From: Actinoplanes regularis
Lineage (GTDB): Bacteria > Actinomycetota > Actinomycetes > Mycobacteriales > Micromonosporaceae
Assembly (NCBI RefSeq): GCF_900188005.1
Contig: NZ_FZNR01000023.1
Coordinates: 62,001-126,000 of the forward strand
DNA: 64,000 bases
Direction of reading: 5' to 3'
The stretch's first letter is position 1; every line of letters starts with the position of its first letter. The translations under genes were made by a program, and so were the position numbers. Under the pieces are notes generated by a model. That model was not told the origin of the DNA, did no database searches, and saw only the letters and a program-made list of their open reading frames with translations. Shown here piece by piece: positions 55,723 through 63,993 of the stretch.

Positions 55723-56031
55723 TCACCGATTCTTGAGGTAGAGCGCCTTCGCATACTGCGTCGCGGCGGCCGTGTTGTACATCGACGCCTGCGACATGCA
55801 GAACGAGTTCTCCGCGATCGCCCGGGAAGCCTGCACGGTGCCGGCGAATCGGATGTCGGCCTCCGCCTCGGAAAGTCCGCGCGCCTTGAACTGGCGGCGC
55901 ATCGCCACTCTTCCGCCCTGAAATGACTTGGCGGCCTCCTCGGCGTTCCGCATGAAGGACATCGCCTTCTCGGCCAGCGCCTCGGCAAGGTTGTAGGCCG
56001 CCTGCTCGGCCTCGTTGGTGAAGGTCTGCAC
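55723..56031 (-). CDS. Small helical hypothetical protein
   Basis: 102 residues, almost entirely helical: TNEAEQAAYNLAEALAEKAMSFMRNAEEAAKSFQGGRV, MRRQFKARGLSEAEADIRFAG, ASMYNTAAATQYAKALYLKNR. GTG 56031 follows GAGGAGGG. Length and composition recall ESX/WXG100-like secreted or structural helical proteins, but there is no WxG motif. No family recognised. Confidence 0.66.
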   Translation of the reverse strand: MQTFTNEAEQAAYNLAEALAEKAMSFMRNAEEAAKSFQGGRVAMRRQFKARGLSEAEADIRFAGTVQASRAIAENSFCMSQASMYNTAAATQYAKALYLKNR

Positions 56032-56266
56032 GACGACGTGCCCTCCTCGCAAGCCGGCCCACCCGGACCGATCCCGATAACACTCTGATTGAGCGAACGG
56101 TCGGCTTCAAGAGGCAGCGCCTGTTCTGTGGACAACGCTCCATTGCGGATGGTCGCGGGCATGGCACGAAAGCGTGAGCACAGCGGGAGATCAGTCTTCT
56201 TAGGATCTTCTCAGCGCGGCGGGGAACGCCGAAAACACTCGAATCTTTGAAAGTTGGGATACAGCC

Positions 56267-57448
56267 ATGCTCTTCTTCAACCGCAAGGCCCTCGCCGCCA
56301 TCGGTCTCGCCGCTGTCGCGGTGGCCACCACGACCACGCTGTTCCTCGCCCCCGCTCAGGCGGCGCCGAAGACCGGCTGGGCGGGCGTCACGGGCAGCGA
56401 GGTTCAGTTCTTCGCCGGTGCCGGCCAGGCGAACTCACTGGTCATCACGATCTCGGGGCGGACGGTGACGCTGGACGACAGAGTCACCATCAAGGCCGGC
56501 AAGGGCTGCAAGGCCGTCAAGGGCGACAGCACCAAGGTGAAGTGCACGACTTCGAAGAAGACGACGCTGGTCAACGCGTTCTTCGGCGACAAGAACGACA
56601 AGGTGGTCAACCGGACCTCGGTTCCGCTGATGGCCTTCGGCGACATCGGCGACGACACGTTGCGGGGTGGCTCGGGCAACGACACCCTGGACGGCGGTGC
56701 CGGCCGGGACAACCTGTACGGCGAGGCCGGTAACGACGACGTCTGGGGCGGTATCGGCTGGGACACGATCTCCGGTGGCGCCGGCAACGATGACCTCGGT
56801 GGCGAGGCGGGCAATGACTCCATCTACGGCCAGGCCGGCAACGACCGCGTGTGGGGCGAGGGTGGCAACGACTACCTGGAGGGCAACGAGGGCGCCGACC
56901 GGCTGTTCGGCGGCCTCGGCAACGACCTCATCGGGGCCGGTACCGGCAACGACAAGGTCTACGGCGAGGCGGGCAACGACAACCTCTACGGCGACTACGG
57001 CAACGACTACCTCAACGGTGGCACCGGCGGCGACAAGCTCGTCGGCGGCTGGGGTCTCGACCAGATCTCCGGTGGCTCCGGTGACGACACGATCCTGGGC
57101 GACGCGACCGCCGAGCCCCCGCACCTGTCCCACGGGGTCGGCAACGACATCCTCGACGGCGGCGACGGCCGGGACATCCTCATCGGTGGTGGCGCCCGGG
57201 ACACGCTGAACAGCGGCAGCGGCGACGACGTGCTCTACAGCGAGTACTTCTGGGCCGACACCAACGGCCCGCTGGGCCGGACGGGTGTCGCCGACAAGCT
57301 CGACGGCGGCTCGTCCTCCGAGGGCGACCACTGCGTGGTCCTGGCCGGGGCCACCTCCATCAACTGCGAGAGCGTCTGGAAGGACCGCTCGAAGCCGGTC
57401 CTCCCGGCCTGGGCGACGACGCGCCTGAAGGCCCTCGACGAGAACTGA
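56267..57448 (+). CDS. Secreted RTX-type calcium-binding repeat protein (copy 1)
   Basis: 393 residues. Sec signal peptide (about 1-32, ending AQAA), a beta domain with a Cys pair (GKGCKAVKG, VKCTT), then about 16 glycine-rich nonapeptides of the GGxGxDxLx form from residue about 130 (GGSGNDTLDGG, GEAGNDDVWGG, etc.) that fold as parallel beta rolls binding Ca2+. A C-terminal region has a further Cys pair (HCVVLAGATSINCES). Typical of RTX/hemolysin-type secreted proteins, but with a Sec signal instead of type I secretion, as usual in actinobacteria. The next gene is a paralogue. Confidence 0.92.
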   Translation: MLFFNRKALAAIGLAAVAVATTTTLFLAPAQAAPKTGWAGVTGSEVQFFAGAGQANSLVITISGRTVTLDDRVTIKAGKGCKAVKGDSTKVKCTTSKKTTLVNAFFGDKNDKVVNRTSVPLMAFGDIGDDTLRGGSGNDTLDGGAGRDNLYGEAGNDDVWGGIGWDTISGGAGNDDLGGEAGNDSIYGQAGNDRVWGEGGNDYLEGNEGADRLFGGLGNDLIGAGTGNDKVYGEAGNDNLYGDYGNDYLNGGTGGDKLVGGWGLDQISGGSGDDTILGDATAEPPHLSHGVGNDILDGGDGRDILIGGGARDTLNSGSGDDVLYSEYFWADTNGPLGRTGVADKLDGGSSSEGDHCVVLAGATSINCESVWKDRSKPVLPAWATTRLKALDEN

Positions 57449-57462
57449 CCATCTGATCGATC

Positions 57463-57490
57463 AGCGCCCGGCGGGTTCGCCCGCCGGGCG
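57463..57490 (+). terminator. Terminator between the two RTX genes
   Basis: 12-bp perfect stem (57463-57474 with 57479-57490) with a stable TTCG tetraloop, 15 bases after the first RTX stop. It implies the paralogues are transcribed separately. Confidence 0.85.
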
Positions 57491-57654
57491 CCGCCGGCCC
57501 GCGTACGTACCAAGATCGCAACGGGTGATCCGGCATCACATTTTTGGTCCCCGTGATCGCCCAAAACGGGGTGGCACGTCGGGACGGTACCGTTCTATCA
57601 TCAGCGCTCGTGCGGTGATCGACACCGCCGAATTGCTCTCACGGGGGACATTCG

Positions 57655-58962
57655 ATGTTCTTGATCAACCGCAAGGCCCTGGCCGCGATCGGCGTCACCG
57701 CCGTTGCCGTGGCCACCACGAGCATCCTGCTCGCCTCTCCGGCGCAGGCGGCCTCGACCGGCACCGCGACCGTGTCCGGCACCAACGCGGTGGTGTTCAA
57801 CGCCGCGGCGGGTAAGACGAACTCGCTGGTCATCACGATCTCCGGCCGGACCGTCACCCTCGACGACACGAACGCCCTCAAGCCGGGCAAGGGCTGCAAG
57901 AAGGTCGACTCGACCAAGGTGAAGTGCACGACCTCGAAGACGACGACGAAGCTCAGCGTCGCCCTCGGGGACAAGAACGACACGGTCACCAACAAGACCG
58001 GGGTGTACATGATCGCCACCGGCGGCACCGGTAACGACACCTTGATCGGCGGCACGGGTGCCGACCGGCTTCAGGGCGGTGCGGGCGCCGACAAGCTGCA
58101 CGGCAAGGCCGGCAACGACGCCCTGTACGGCGAGGCCGACAACGACACGATCTACGGCTCCACCGGCAACGACACGATCGACGGCAGCACCGGAAACGAC
58201 TGGATCTCGGGCGAGGACGGCAACGACTCGATCGTCGGCGTCGCCGGCAACGACACCCTCTACGGCGGCAACGGCAACGACAAGATCGACGGTGGGGTCG
58301 GCAACGACCTCGTCCGTGCCGGTGCGGGCAACGACACCGTCTACGGCCAGGCCGGCGACGACGACCTCTACGGCGAGGCGGGCACCGACACCGTCTACGG
58401 CCACTCCGGCGACGACTTCCTCTTCGGCGACGCCGGCAACGACACCCTCTCGGGCGGCGACGGCCTCGACCTCATCGTCGGTGGCGCGGACACCGACCGT
58501 CTCTACGGCGGCAACGGCGACGACGACCTCCTCGGCGACAACCCGGACGAGACCGGCACCGGCGCGGACACCATCTCCGGTGACGCGGGCGACGACATCA
58601 TCCTCGGCGAGGGTGGCAACGACGTGATCGATGGCGGTGTCGGCTACGACCTCGCCGTCGGGCAGGCCGGCGACGACACCCTTCGTGGCAGCAGCGAGGA
58701 CGACTTCCTGGTCGGCGAGGACCTCGACGAGAACGGCAACCTGCTCGGCAGTGACACCGCGCTGGATGTCCTCGACGGTGGCACCCAGGTCGAGGAGGAC
58801 GTCTGCCTCGTGATGGCCGCGGGCACCACCACCGACTGCGAGCAGCCCAACCAGACGGTCGGCGCGTTCTCCGCGCGGTCCGCCACCGCGGCGCCCGCCG
58901 CCGACGCGGCCGTGGTTGCCGAGGCCAAGGCGCGCATCTTCGCCGCGCTGGCCGGCAAGTAA
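57655..58962 (+). CDS. Secreted RTX-type calcium-binding repeat protein (copy 2)
   Basis: 435 residues. The signal peptide (NRKALAAIGVTAVAVATTSI ... AQAA) and the following domain (NSLVITISGRTVTLDD, GKGCKKV, VKCTTSK) are nearly the same as in copy 1, showing tandem duplication. Then about 18 GGxGxDxxx repeats, and a C-terminal tail of 60 residues with a Cys pair (EDVCLVM, TTDCEQ) and an Ala/Glu-rich end. Longer than copy 1 by 42 residues in the repeat and tail. Function unknown; probably surface or extracellular calcium-dependent protein. Confidence 0.92.
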   Translation: MFLINRKALAAIGVTAVAVATTSILLASPAQAASTGTATVSGTNAVVFNAAAGKTNSLVITISGRTVTLDDTNALKPGKGCKKVDSTKVKCTTSKTTTKLSVALGDKNDTVTNKTGVYMIATGGTGNDTLIGGTGADRLQGGAGADKLHGKAGNDALYGEADNDTIYGSTGNDTIDGSTGNDWISGEDGNDSIVGVAGNDTLYGGNGNDKIDGGVGNDLVRAGAGNDTVYGQAGDDDLYGEAGTDTVYGHSGDDFLFGDAGNDTLSGGDGLDLIVGGADTDRLYGGNGDDDLLGDNPDETGTGADTISGDAGDDIILGEGGNDVIDGGVGYDLAVGQAGDDTLRGSSEDDFLVGEDLDENGNLLGSDTALDVLDGGTQVEEDVCLVMAAGTTTDCEQPNQTVGAFSARSATAAPAADAAVVAEAKARIFAALAGK

Positions 58963-58979
58963 GCACAGTCTGACCCCTG

Positions 58980-59014
58980 ATCGGCGCCCGGCGGATTTCC
59001 GTCCGGGCGCCGAT
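58980..59014 (+). terminator. Terminator after second RTX gene
   Basis: 12-bp perfect stem (58980-58991 with 59003-59014), 11-base loop, followed by TGCTTTT. 17 bases after the stop. Confidence 0.88.
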
Positions 59015-59070
59015 TGCTTTTCCGCCGTCACGGACACCGCTCCACGATGGACGGGGTCCTCGGCGACCGG

Positions 59071-59459
59071 AAGCAAAACGTCCACCGTGCGTTTCCGCAC
59101 CGTGATCAGGCGACTACCTTTCCGAGGCATGGCCATGCTCGAGCCTCCCCTGCTCGGAACTCGACTGAGGGTAGGGGCAGAGCCAGGCCGTGACGATCGC
59201 ATTCGTGGCTAGGCGGCGCCGTGCTTCGCGGCTTGCCACCGAGAACCCGGCGCTTGGTCTGCCGTGGCTCGCCGCATTGTGGCGGCTGTCACCTTCGGGG
59301 CTAGGCCGATGGCCGTCAGTGGTTGGGGGCATGGCGCGAACGGCGTGCAGCGAACGTGCAACCTGTGATGGCGATCATGGGGAATTCGCGATCACCGGAG
59401 GTCAACTCGCGGTGCTAGAAGGGGGCCGGAAAGCAAAACGTCCACCGTGCGTTTCCGCA
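59071..59459. repeat. 29-bp direct repeats flanking a 331-bp spacer, upstream of tRNA cluster
   Basis: AAGCAAAACGTCCACCGTGC plus nine more bases occurs identically at 59071-59099 and 59431-59459, start to start exactly 360 bases. The second copy continues into GGTGGACG so that CGTCCACC and GGTGGACG form a hairpin (59439-59446 with 59460-59467). The spacer (59100-59430) has no convincing gene. Together with 59015-59070 it makes a gene-free stretch of about 480 bases before the tRNAs. The repeats could be a short mobile-element footprint or attachment-site scar; this is unproven. Confidence 0.75.
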
Positions 59460-59491
59460 GGTGGACGGTGCTCAGTGCCCGGCGAAGAGCC

Positions 59492-59568
59492 TGGTGGCCA
59501 GGGGCGGGGTCGAACCGCCGACCTTCCGATTTTCAGTCGGACGCTCGTACCAACTGAGCTACCTGGCC
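59492..59568 (-). tRNA. tRNA-Phe (GAA)
   Basis: Read on the minus strand: GGCCAGG acceptor, a D stem GCTC/GAGC, anticodon stem TCCGA/TCGGA around loop CTGAAAA with anticodon GAA, T-arm GGCGG-TTCGACC-CCGCC, CCTGGCC acceptor 3' strand, discriminator A and an encoded CCA. 77 bases. Last of the Glu-Asp-Phe cluster. Confidence 0.97.
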
Positions 59569-59583
59569 TTGCTTGATGCTTTG

Positions 59584-59657
59584 CGGTCCTGACGGGACTT
59601 GAACCCGCGACCTCCGCCTTGACAGGGCGGCGAGCACTCCAACTGCTCCACAGGACC
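59584..59657 (-). tRNA. tRNA-Asp (GTC)
   Basis: Acceptor GGTCCTG/CAGGACC, anticodon stem CCGCC/GGCGG around loop CTGTCAA with anticodon GTC, T-arm GCGGG-TTCAAGT-CCCGT, discriminator G. 74 bases, CCA not encoded. Middle gene of the cluster. Confidence 0.97.
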
Positions 59658-59715
59658 TTGCTATTCACTTCTTCTTACTCTGGCGTGTCAGCGACTCGCA
59701 CCGCTAACTTACCAG

Positions 59716-59788
59716 TACCCCCAACGGGATTCGAACCCGTGCTACCGCCTTGAAAGGGCGGCGTCCTAGGCCACTAGACGATGAGGGC
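59716..59788 (-). tRNA. tRNA-Glu (TTC)
   Basis: Acceptor starting GCCCTCA, anticodon stem CCGCC/GGCGG around loop CTTTCAA with anticodon TTC, T-arm ACGGG-TTCGAAT-CCCGT, discriminator A. 73 bases, CCA not encoded. First of the minus-strand Glu-Asp-Phe cluster, common in actinobacteria. Confidence 0.97.
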
Positions 59789-59960
59789 AACTCCGCCATC
59801 ATTGCATATCGCGCTGGATGCTCGATCAGCAACGCTTGGTGGCCTTGGCCCCAACCGCGCCCCGTTGAGGCCTGCAAAGCATATGTGATCCCCCGGGCGC
59901 TCGCCAAATCGGTACCCCTCTTTTCGGCAGTACGCCTCTGACCAGGCAAAACATCGCCGG

Positions 59961-60818
59961 TCAGGCGAGGGTGAGCAGATGGACCGCCTCGGCGAGCCCG
60001 GTGAGCCGGGTGATCCCGAGGGGAAGATCGCCGGTCGGCCAGCCCGGACCGGCGGCCGCTACGACGAATGGTGGGTGCGGGTTGTCCCGGACCCGGGTCA
60101 GCTGGTCGACGGAGCCGGTGGCCGGCCGTTGCGACCAGAGCACCACCGCGGCCGGTCCGGTCCGCGCGATCGCGTCCAGGAGCGCCCCGGGCGGCACACG
60201 GGCTCCCAGCAGGCGGCTCGGCACCCGGGCCTCGGCGAGCGCGGCGGCCAGTGCCTCCAGGGGCAGCGTGTGCTGTTCCTCGTCGGCGGCGGCGAGCATG
60301 ATCCGCGGGGGGCCGGCGGCCTGCTGGACGGACGCGAGCACCTCGGTGATGATCCGCGACAGCAGGTGCTCGACCTCCACGAAACGCTGGGTGCTCTGGT
60401 AGCGGTTACCGATTCCGATCAGCACCGGGGTCATCACCTCGGTCCAGGCGGGCACCACGCCACGCTCGCGGACCACCGAGCCCAGGATGTCCCGCATGAC
60501 CTGCGCGTCCAGCCGCATGGCGGCACCGGCCAGCCCGCGGACGGCCGATTCCGGGCGCGGAGCCGCCTGCTCCGGCACCGGGACGGCCGGCGGGCGGTTT
60601 CCCGCCCAGGCGGCGGCCGCGGCGGGTGCCACGCCCTGGGCGGTGAGCCGCTGCATGATCTGCAAGCGGTTCATGTCGTCGGCGGTGTACCGCCGGTGCT
60701 GCCCCGGCTCGTGCGCGCTGGGGCCGAGCCCGTAGCGCTGGTGCCAGGTGCGCAGGGTGGTGACCGCCACACCCAGTCGGCGAGCGGCGGCTCCCGCGCT
60801 CAGCGCCTCATCGACCAC
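59961..60818 (-). CDS. MerR-type regulator with B12-binding-like domain (CarH/LitR-like)
   Basis: 285 residues. N-terminal MerR helix-turn-helix (SAGAAARRLGVAVTTLRTWHQRYG, HRRYTADDMNRLQIM, about 7-57), a linker, a four-helix cap (about 88-168) with Trp125 and the Glu150-His151 pair, and a C-terminal Rossmann B12-like domain (about 170-285) with His183 in EEQHTLP, in place of the usual D/ExHxxG. These are the expected contacts for adenosylcobalamin, so a light-switched repressor of carotenoid genes is likely. It is last in crtE-crtI-idi-regulator and overlaps idi by 11 bases. GTG start. B12 binding is inferred; the last Gly of the motif is Pro. Confidence 0.85.
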   Translation of the reverse strand: MVDEALSAGAAARRLGVAVTTLRTWHQRYGLGPSAHEPGQHRRYTADDMNRLQIMQRLTAQGVAPAAAAAWAGNRPPAVPVPEQAAPRPESAVRGLAGAAMRLDAQVMRDILGSVVRERGVVPAWTEVMTPVLIGIGNRYQSTQRFVEVEHLLSRIITEVLASVQQAAGPPRIMLAAADEEQHTLPLEALAAALAEARVPSRLLGARVPPGALLDAIARTGPAAVVLWSQRPATGSVDQLTRVRDNPHPPFVVAAAGPGWPTGDLPLGITRLTGLAEAVHLLTLA

Positions 60819-61353
60819 CCGATCGCTCCGTGAGCACCTCGAAGACGCCGGCGAGCCAGGGGGCGTACAACTCGGGCGCCGCCGACAACTCGGCGCGCAG
60901 CGACGATGGGTGGACCCAGCGCAACTCCGCGATCTCGTCCGGGTCGGGTCGCGGCAGGACCCCGTCGGGAAGGGTTCCGAACAGCACGTGGTCGTACTCG
61001 TACTCGACCCGCCCGGTGACCGGATCCGTTGCCCGGTAGGTGTAGGTCCCGGCCTCGGTCAGCGGAATGTCCCGTACCGCGAGCTCTTCCGCGAGACGAC
61101 GATCGGCCGCGACCGTGACCGCCTCGCCCGGCTGGGGATGCCCGCAGCAGGTGTTGCCCCAACGCAGCGGGAAGCGGGTCTTCACCGCGGCCCGCTGCTG
61201 CAGGAGCACCCGCCCCTCGGCGTCTCGCAGGAAGACCGAGAAGGCCCGGTGCAAAAGCCCGGGCGCCTGATGCGACCGCGAGACGGTGGCCGATCCGACG
61301 GTCTGCCCCTCCTCGTCCACCAGCTCGACGAGATGACCTTCTCGGACGCTCAT
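60808..61353 (-). CDS. idi: Isopentenyl-diphosphate delta-isomerase, type I
   Basis: 181 residues. Nudix-like fold enzyme interconverting IPP and DMAPP. Motifs: APGLLHRAFSVFL, RFPLRWGNTCCGHPQPGE with the catalytic Cys and metal-binding His residues, AADRRLAEELAV and the catalytic Glu region TYRATDPVTGRVEYEYDHVLFG, WVHPSSL. It supplies DMAPP for the prenyl chain used by crtE. ATG overlaps the crtI stop (ATGA), so it is translationally coupled. Confidence 0.96.
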   Translation of the reverse strand: MSVREGHLVELVDEEGQTVGSATVSRSHQAPGLLHRAFSVFLRDAEGRVLLQQRAAVKTRFPLRWGNTCCGHPQPGEAVTVAADRRLAEELAVRDIPLTEAGTYTYRATDPVTGRVEYEYDHVLFGTLPDGVLPRPDPDEIAELRWVHPSSLRAELSAAPELYAPWLAGVFEVLTERSGGR

Positions 61354-62873
61354 GAGACCCCCTGTGTGATGCGGTTCGCGGCCAGCTTCCCGGAGATGAG
61401 CACCATCGGCACGCCGACGCCGGGTTGTGTGCCCGAACCGGTGAAGACCACGTTCGGCAGAGTGGGGTGCAGGTTCGACGGGCGGAACGGGCCGGTCTGG
61501 GAGAACGTGTGCGCGGCGGCGAACGGGGTGCCGGCCGCCATCCCGTCGTCCGCCCAGTCTGCCGGGGTGATGATCCGTTCCACCTCGATCCCGTCCCGGA
61601 AGCCGACGTATCCGCGCTGTTCAAGGGTGTGCAGCAGCTCGTCGGCGTAGCGCTCGGCGAGATCGCCGCGCCAGTTCATCGGGCCGGTCTCCAGGTTCGG
61701 GGCGGGCGCGAGCACGTAGTACGTCTGCCGGCCGGCGGGGGCGGCCGTGGGATCGGTCCGGGTCGGGTTGGTGACCAGCAGAGACGGGTCGCTCATCAGC
61801 AGGCCCTGATTGATCACTTCGTCGAAGGTGCGCTTCCACCCCGTACCGAAATGGATGTTGTGGTGGGCGATCTTGGAATATGCCCGCGCCGAGCCGATGT
61901 GCAGGACCACGCAGGAGGGCGAGTAGCGCAGGCGGCGCCGGCGCCGGGCCGGGAGCAGGTCGCGGTAGGCGATCGGCAGATCCGGATTGAGTACGACGGT
62001 GTCCGCCGCGATGACCTCCCCACCCGCCGTGACCACCCCGGTGGCGCGGCCGTTCCGGGTGATCACCCGGTCGACCGTGGTGTTGTAGCGGAGCGTCACA
62101 CCGTGCTTCTCGGCGGCGCCGGCCAGGGCTTTCGGCACCGCGTGGATGCCGCCCTTGGGGTAGTAGACCCCCACCACCGAGTCGAGGTACGCGATCACCG
62201 CGTAGACGGCGAGGGCGTCGTGCGGCGCGAGACCGGCGTACATCGCCTGGAACGAGAAGATCCGCTGGGTCCGCGGATCGCGGAAGAAGTCGTTGATCTT
62301 CGGCTGGAGCCGCCGGAACGCGCCCATCCCCAACAACCGCAGGAGGTTGAGGTTGAGCAGGTCGGCCGGGCTGTCCAGGTTCCGGTCGATGAAATGATCG
62401 CGTTCCAGCCGCCAGAGCCGCCGGGTGAAGTCGACGAAGCGCAGGTAACCGTCGGCCTCCCGGGCTCCGCAGAGCTGAGCGATCTCGGCGGCCATCCGGG
62501 TGGTGTCGGTGCGCACGTCCAACGTGGAACCATCCGGGTAATACGCCCGGTATGCCGGATCCAGTGGAGTGAGATCCAACCAGTCGGAGAGCTTCTCGCC
62601 GACCGCTTCGAGGGGCTCGGCGATCAACTCCGGCATGGTCAGCACGGTCGGTCCGGTGTCGAAGTCGTAGCCGCCGGCCGAGAGGCGCCCGGCGCGGCCA
62701 CCCGGCACCGGCTCCCGCTCGACGACGGTGACCTCGCGCCCGGCCGCGGCCAGGTGCAGCGCGCAGGAGAGGCCGGCCAGGCCGGCGCCGACTATCACGA
62801 CACGATCGGTGGGTCCGGTGACGGTGCGCACGCCGCGGCTCCAGGGGGTGGACGACGAAAGGGGATTCATCAT
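61350..62873 (-). CDS. crtI: Phytoene desaturase family protein
   Basis: 507 residues, CrtI type FAD oxidoreductase. N-terminal Rossmann VVIVGAGLAGLSCALHLAAAGREVTVVERE with GxGxxG, GGRAGRLSAGGYDFDTGPTVL, middle YPKGGIHAVPKALAGAAEKHGV, and the C-terminal CrtI signature near the end, GSGTQPGVGVPMVLISGKLAANRI. It probably desaturates phytoene to lycopene or related carotene; close variants are diapophytoene desaturases. ATG 62873 overlaps the crtE stop; ATG 62870 is adjacent. Phytoene synthase (crtB) is not in the window. Confidence 0.93.
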   Translation of the reverse strand: MMNPLSSSTPWSRGVRTVTGPTDRVVIVGAGLAGLSCALHLAAAGREVTVVEREPVPGGRAGRLSAGGYDFDTGPTVLTMPELIAEPLEAVGEKLSDWLDLTPLDPAYRAYYPDGSTLDVRTDTTRMAAEIAQLCGAREADGYLRFVDFTRRLWRLERDHFIDRNLDSPADLLNLNLLRLLGMGAFRRLQPKINDFFRDPRTQRIFSFQAMYAGLAPHDALAVYAVIAYLDSVVGVYYPKGGIHAVPKALAGAAEKHGVTLRYNTTVDRVITRNGRATGVVTAGGEVIAADTVVLNPDLPIAYRDLLPARRRRRLRYSPSCVVLHIGSARAYSKIAHHNIHFGTGWKRTFDEVINQGLLMSDPSLLVTNPTRTDPTAAPAGRQTYYVLAPAPNLETGPMNWRGDLAERYADELLHTLEQRGYVGFRDGIEVERIITPADWADDGMAAGTPFAAAHTFSQTGPFRPSNLHPTLPNVVFTGSGTQPGVGVPMVLISGKLAANRITQGVS

Positions 62874-63940
62874 GCCGGTCGCTGCGTCGCCACGGTGGCC
62901 AGTTCGATCAGTACGCCTCGCGCCTCGGGGTCGATCGGCGCCGACGCCAGCGCGGTGAGACCCTCGGTGACCCGGGCCCGGATCATCTCCTCGACCCGCG
63001 ACGGCGCGCCGGTCTCCGCGACGACCTGCGCCTTGCGACCGACCTCCGCGCCGTCCAGCTCGAGCAGCTGCGCCGGGGTGGCCATCCGCCGGGCCAGCAT
63101 GAGCAGCGTGGTCGGCTTCCCGGCGCGCAGGTCGTCACCGGCCGGTTTGCCGGTCACGGCCGGATCGCCGTACACCCCGAGCAAGTCGTCGCGCAGCTGG
63201 AAGGCCTCGCCGACGGCCTTGCCGTACGCCCGATACGCCGCGGCCACCTCGGCGTCGTGCACCCCGGCCAGCGCCAGCCCGAAGTCGAGTGGCCATTGCA
63301 CGGTGTAACTGGCCGTCTTGTGCCGGGCCACCAGCAACGCACGCTCCACCGACCAGGACGCCGGATCGGTCTCGCCGAGCACGTCCAGGTACTGCCCGGC
63401 GACCGCCTCGATCCGCATCCGGTCATACCGGGCGCGCACCTCGAGCAGGGTGGCCGGCGGCACGGGGGTGCGCGCCAGCAGTTGGTCCGCCCAGACCAGG
63501 CAGAGGTCGCCGACCAGCACCGCGGCCGAGGAGCCGAAGCGGGCACCGTGCTGCGCCGCGAAGATCCGATGTGCGGTGGGCCGGCCACGCCGGGTCGCGG
63601 AGTCGTCCATCAGATCGTCGTGGACCAGGGCGAACGTGTGCATCAGCTCGAGCGCCCCGAGCGCGGGCAGCAGCGGCTCGGGGTCGGCGGCGGGCCCGGC
63701 GAGACCCCGCCACCCCCAGTACGCGAAGGTCGGACGCAACCGTTTCCCGCCGGCCAGCACCAGGTCACGGGCGGTCCGCGCGAAGCCGCCGAGAGATGAG
63801 TCGATCGCGTCCAGCGACGCGATCTGTGCGGCGAGGAAGTCGGCGAGCGTCCCCTCGATGGCGTCGATCAGCCCGGTGTGAAAGACCTGCTGACGGGGTA
63901 TCGCCTTGACGCGATTTCCCTCGAGGGTGTCATTGGCCAC
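62870..63940 (-). CDS. crtE: Polyprenyl synthetase, probable geranylgeranyl diphosphate synthase
   Basis: 356 residues. First aspartate-rich motif HDDLMDD (107-113, with Asp108, Asp109, Asp112), second motif DDLLGVYGD (251-259), LVLAGGKRLRP substrate-binding start (about 60) and QLRDDLL. Chain length is probably C20 because the operon makes carotenoids, but the DDxxD-upstream residues do not prove this. The start is GTG 63940; there is no strong ribosome-binding site, so the message may begin close to it. Near the right edge; upstream repeats at 63971-63993 may be the operator. Confidence 0.92.
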   Translation of the reverse strand: MANDTLEGNRVKAIPRQQVFHTGLIDAIEGTLADFLAAQIASLDAIDSSLGGFARTARDLVLAGGKRLRPTFAYWGWRGLAGPAADPEPLLPALGALELMHTFALVHDDLMDDSATRRGRPTAHRIFAAQHGARFGSSAAVLVGDLCLVWADQLLARTPVPPATLLEVRARYDRMRIEAVAGQYLDVLGETDPASWSVERALLVARHKTASYTVQWPLDFGLALAGVHDAEVAAAYRAYGKAVGEAFQLRDDLLGVYGDPAVTGKPAGDDLRAGKPTTLLMLARRMATPAQLLELDGAEVGRKAQVVAETGAPSRVEEMIRARVTEGLTALASAPIDPEARGVLIELATVATQRPA

Positions 63941-63970
63941 GATCGGTACCGTACCCTAACTTCCGGAGCT

Positions 63971-63993
63971 TGCGTCGATTTGTGCGTCGATTT
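63971..63993 (-). promoter_or_regulatory. Tandem 11-bp direct repeats upstream of carotenoid operon
   Basis: On the minus strand AAATCGACGCA occurs twice, 12 bases apart start to start (63971-63981 and 63983-63993 in plus coordinates). They lie about 30 bases ahead of the crtE GTG, with a possible -10 TAGGGT at 63953-63958 between them. Short tandem direct repeats are the kind of operator bound by CarH-type repressors, and the operon encodes such a regulator. More copies could lie beyond the window edge. Confidence 0.5.

Noticed and set aside
59190..59576. Plus-strand frame running over the repeat and tRNA-Phe
   Set aside because: It crosses a tRNA gene and has no coding character; not a gene.
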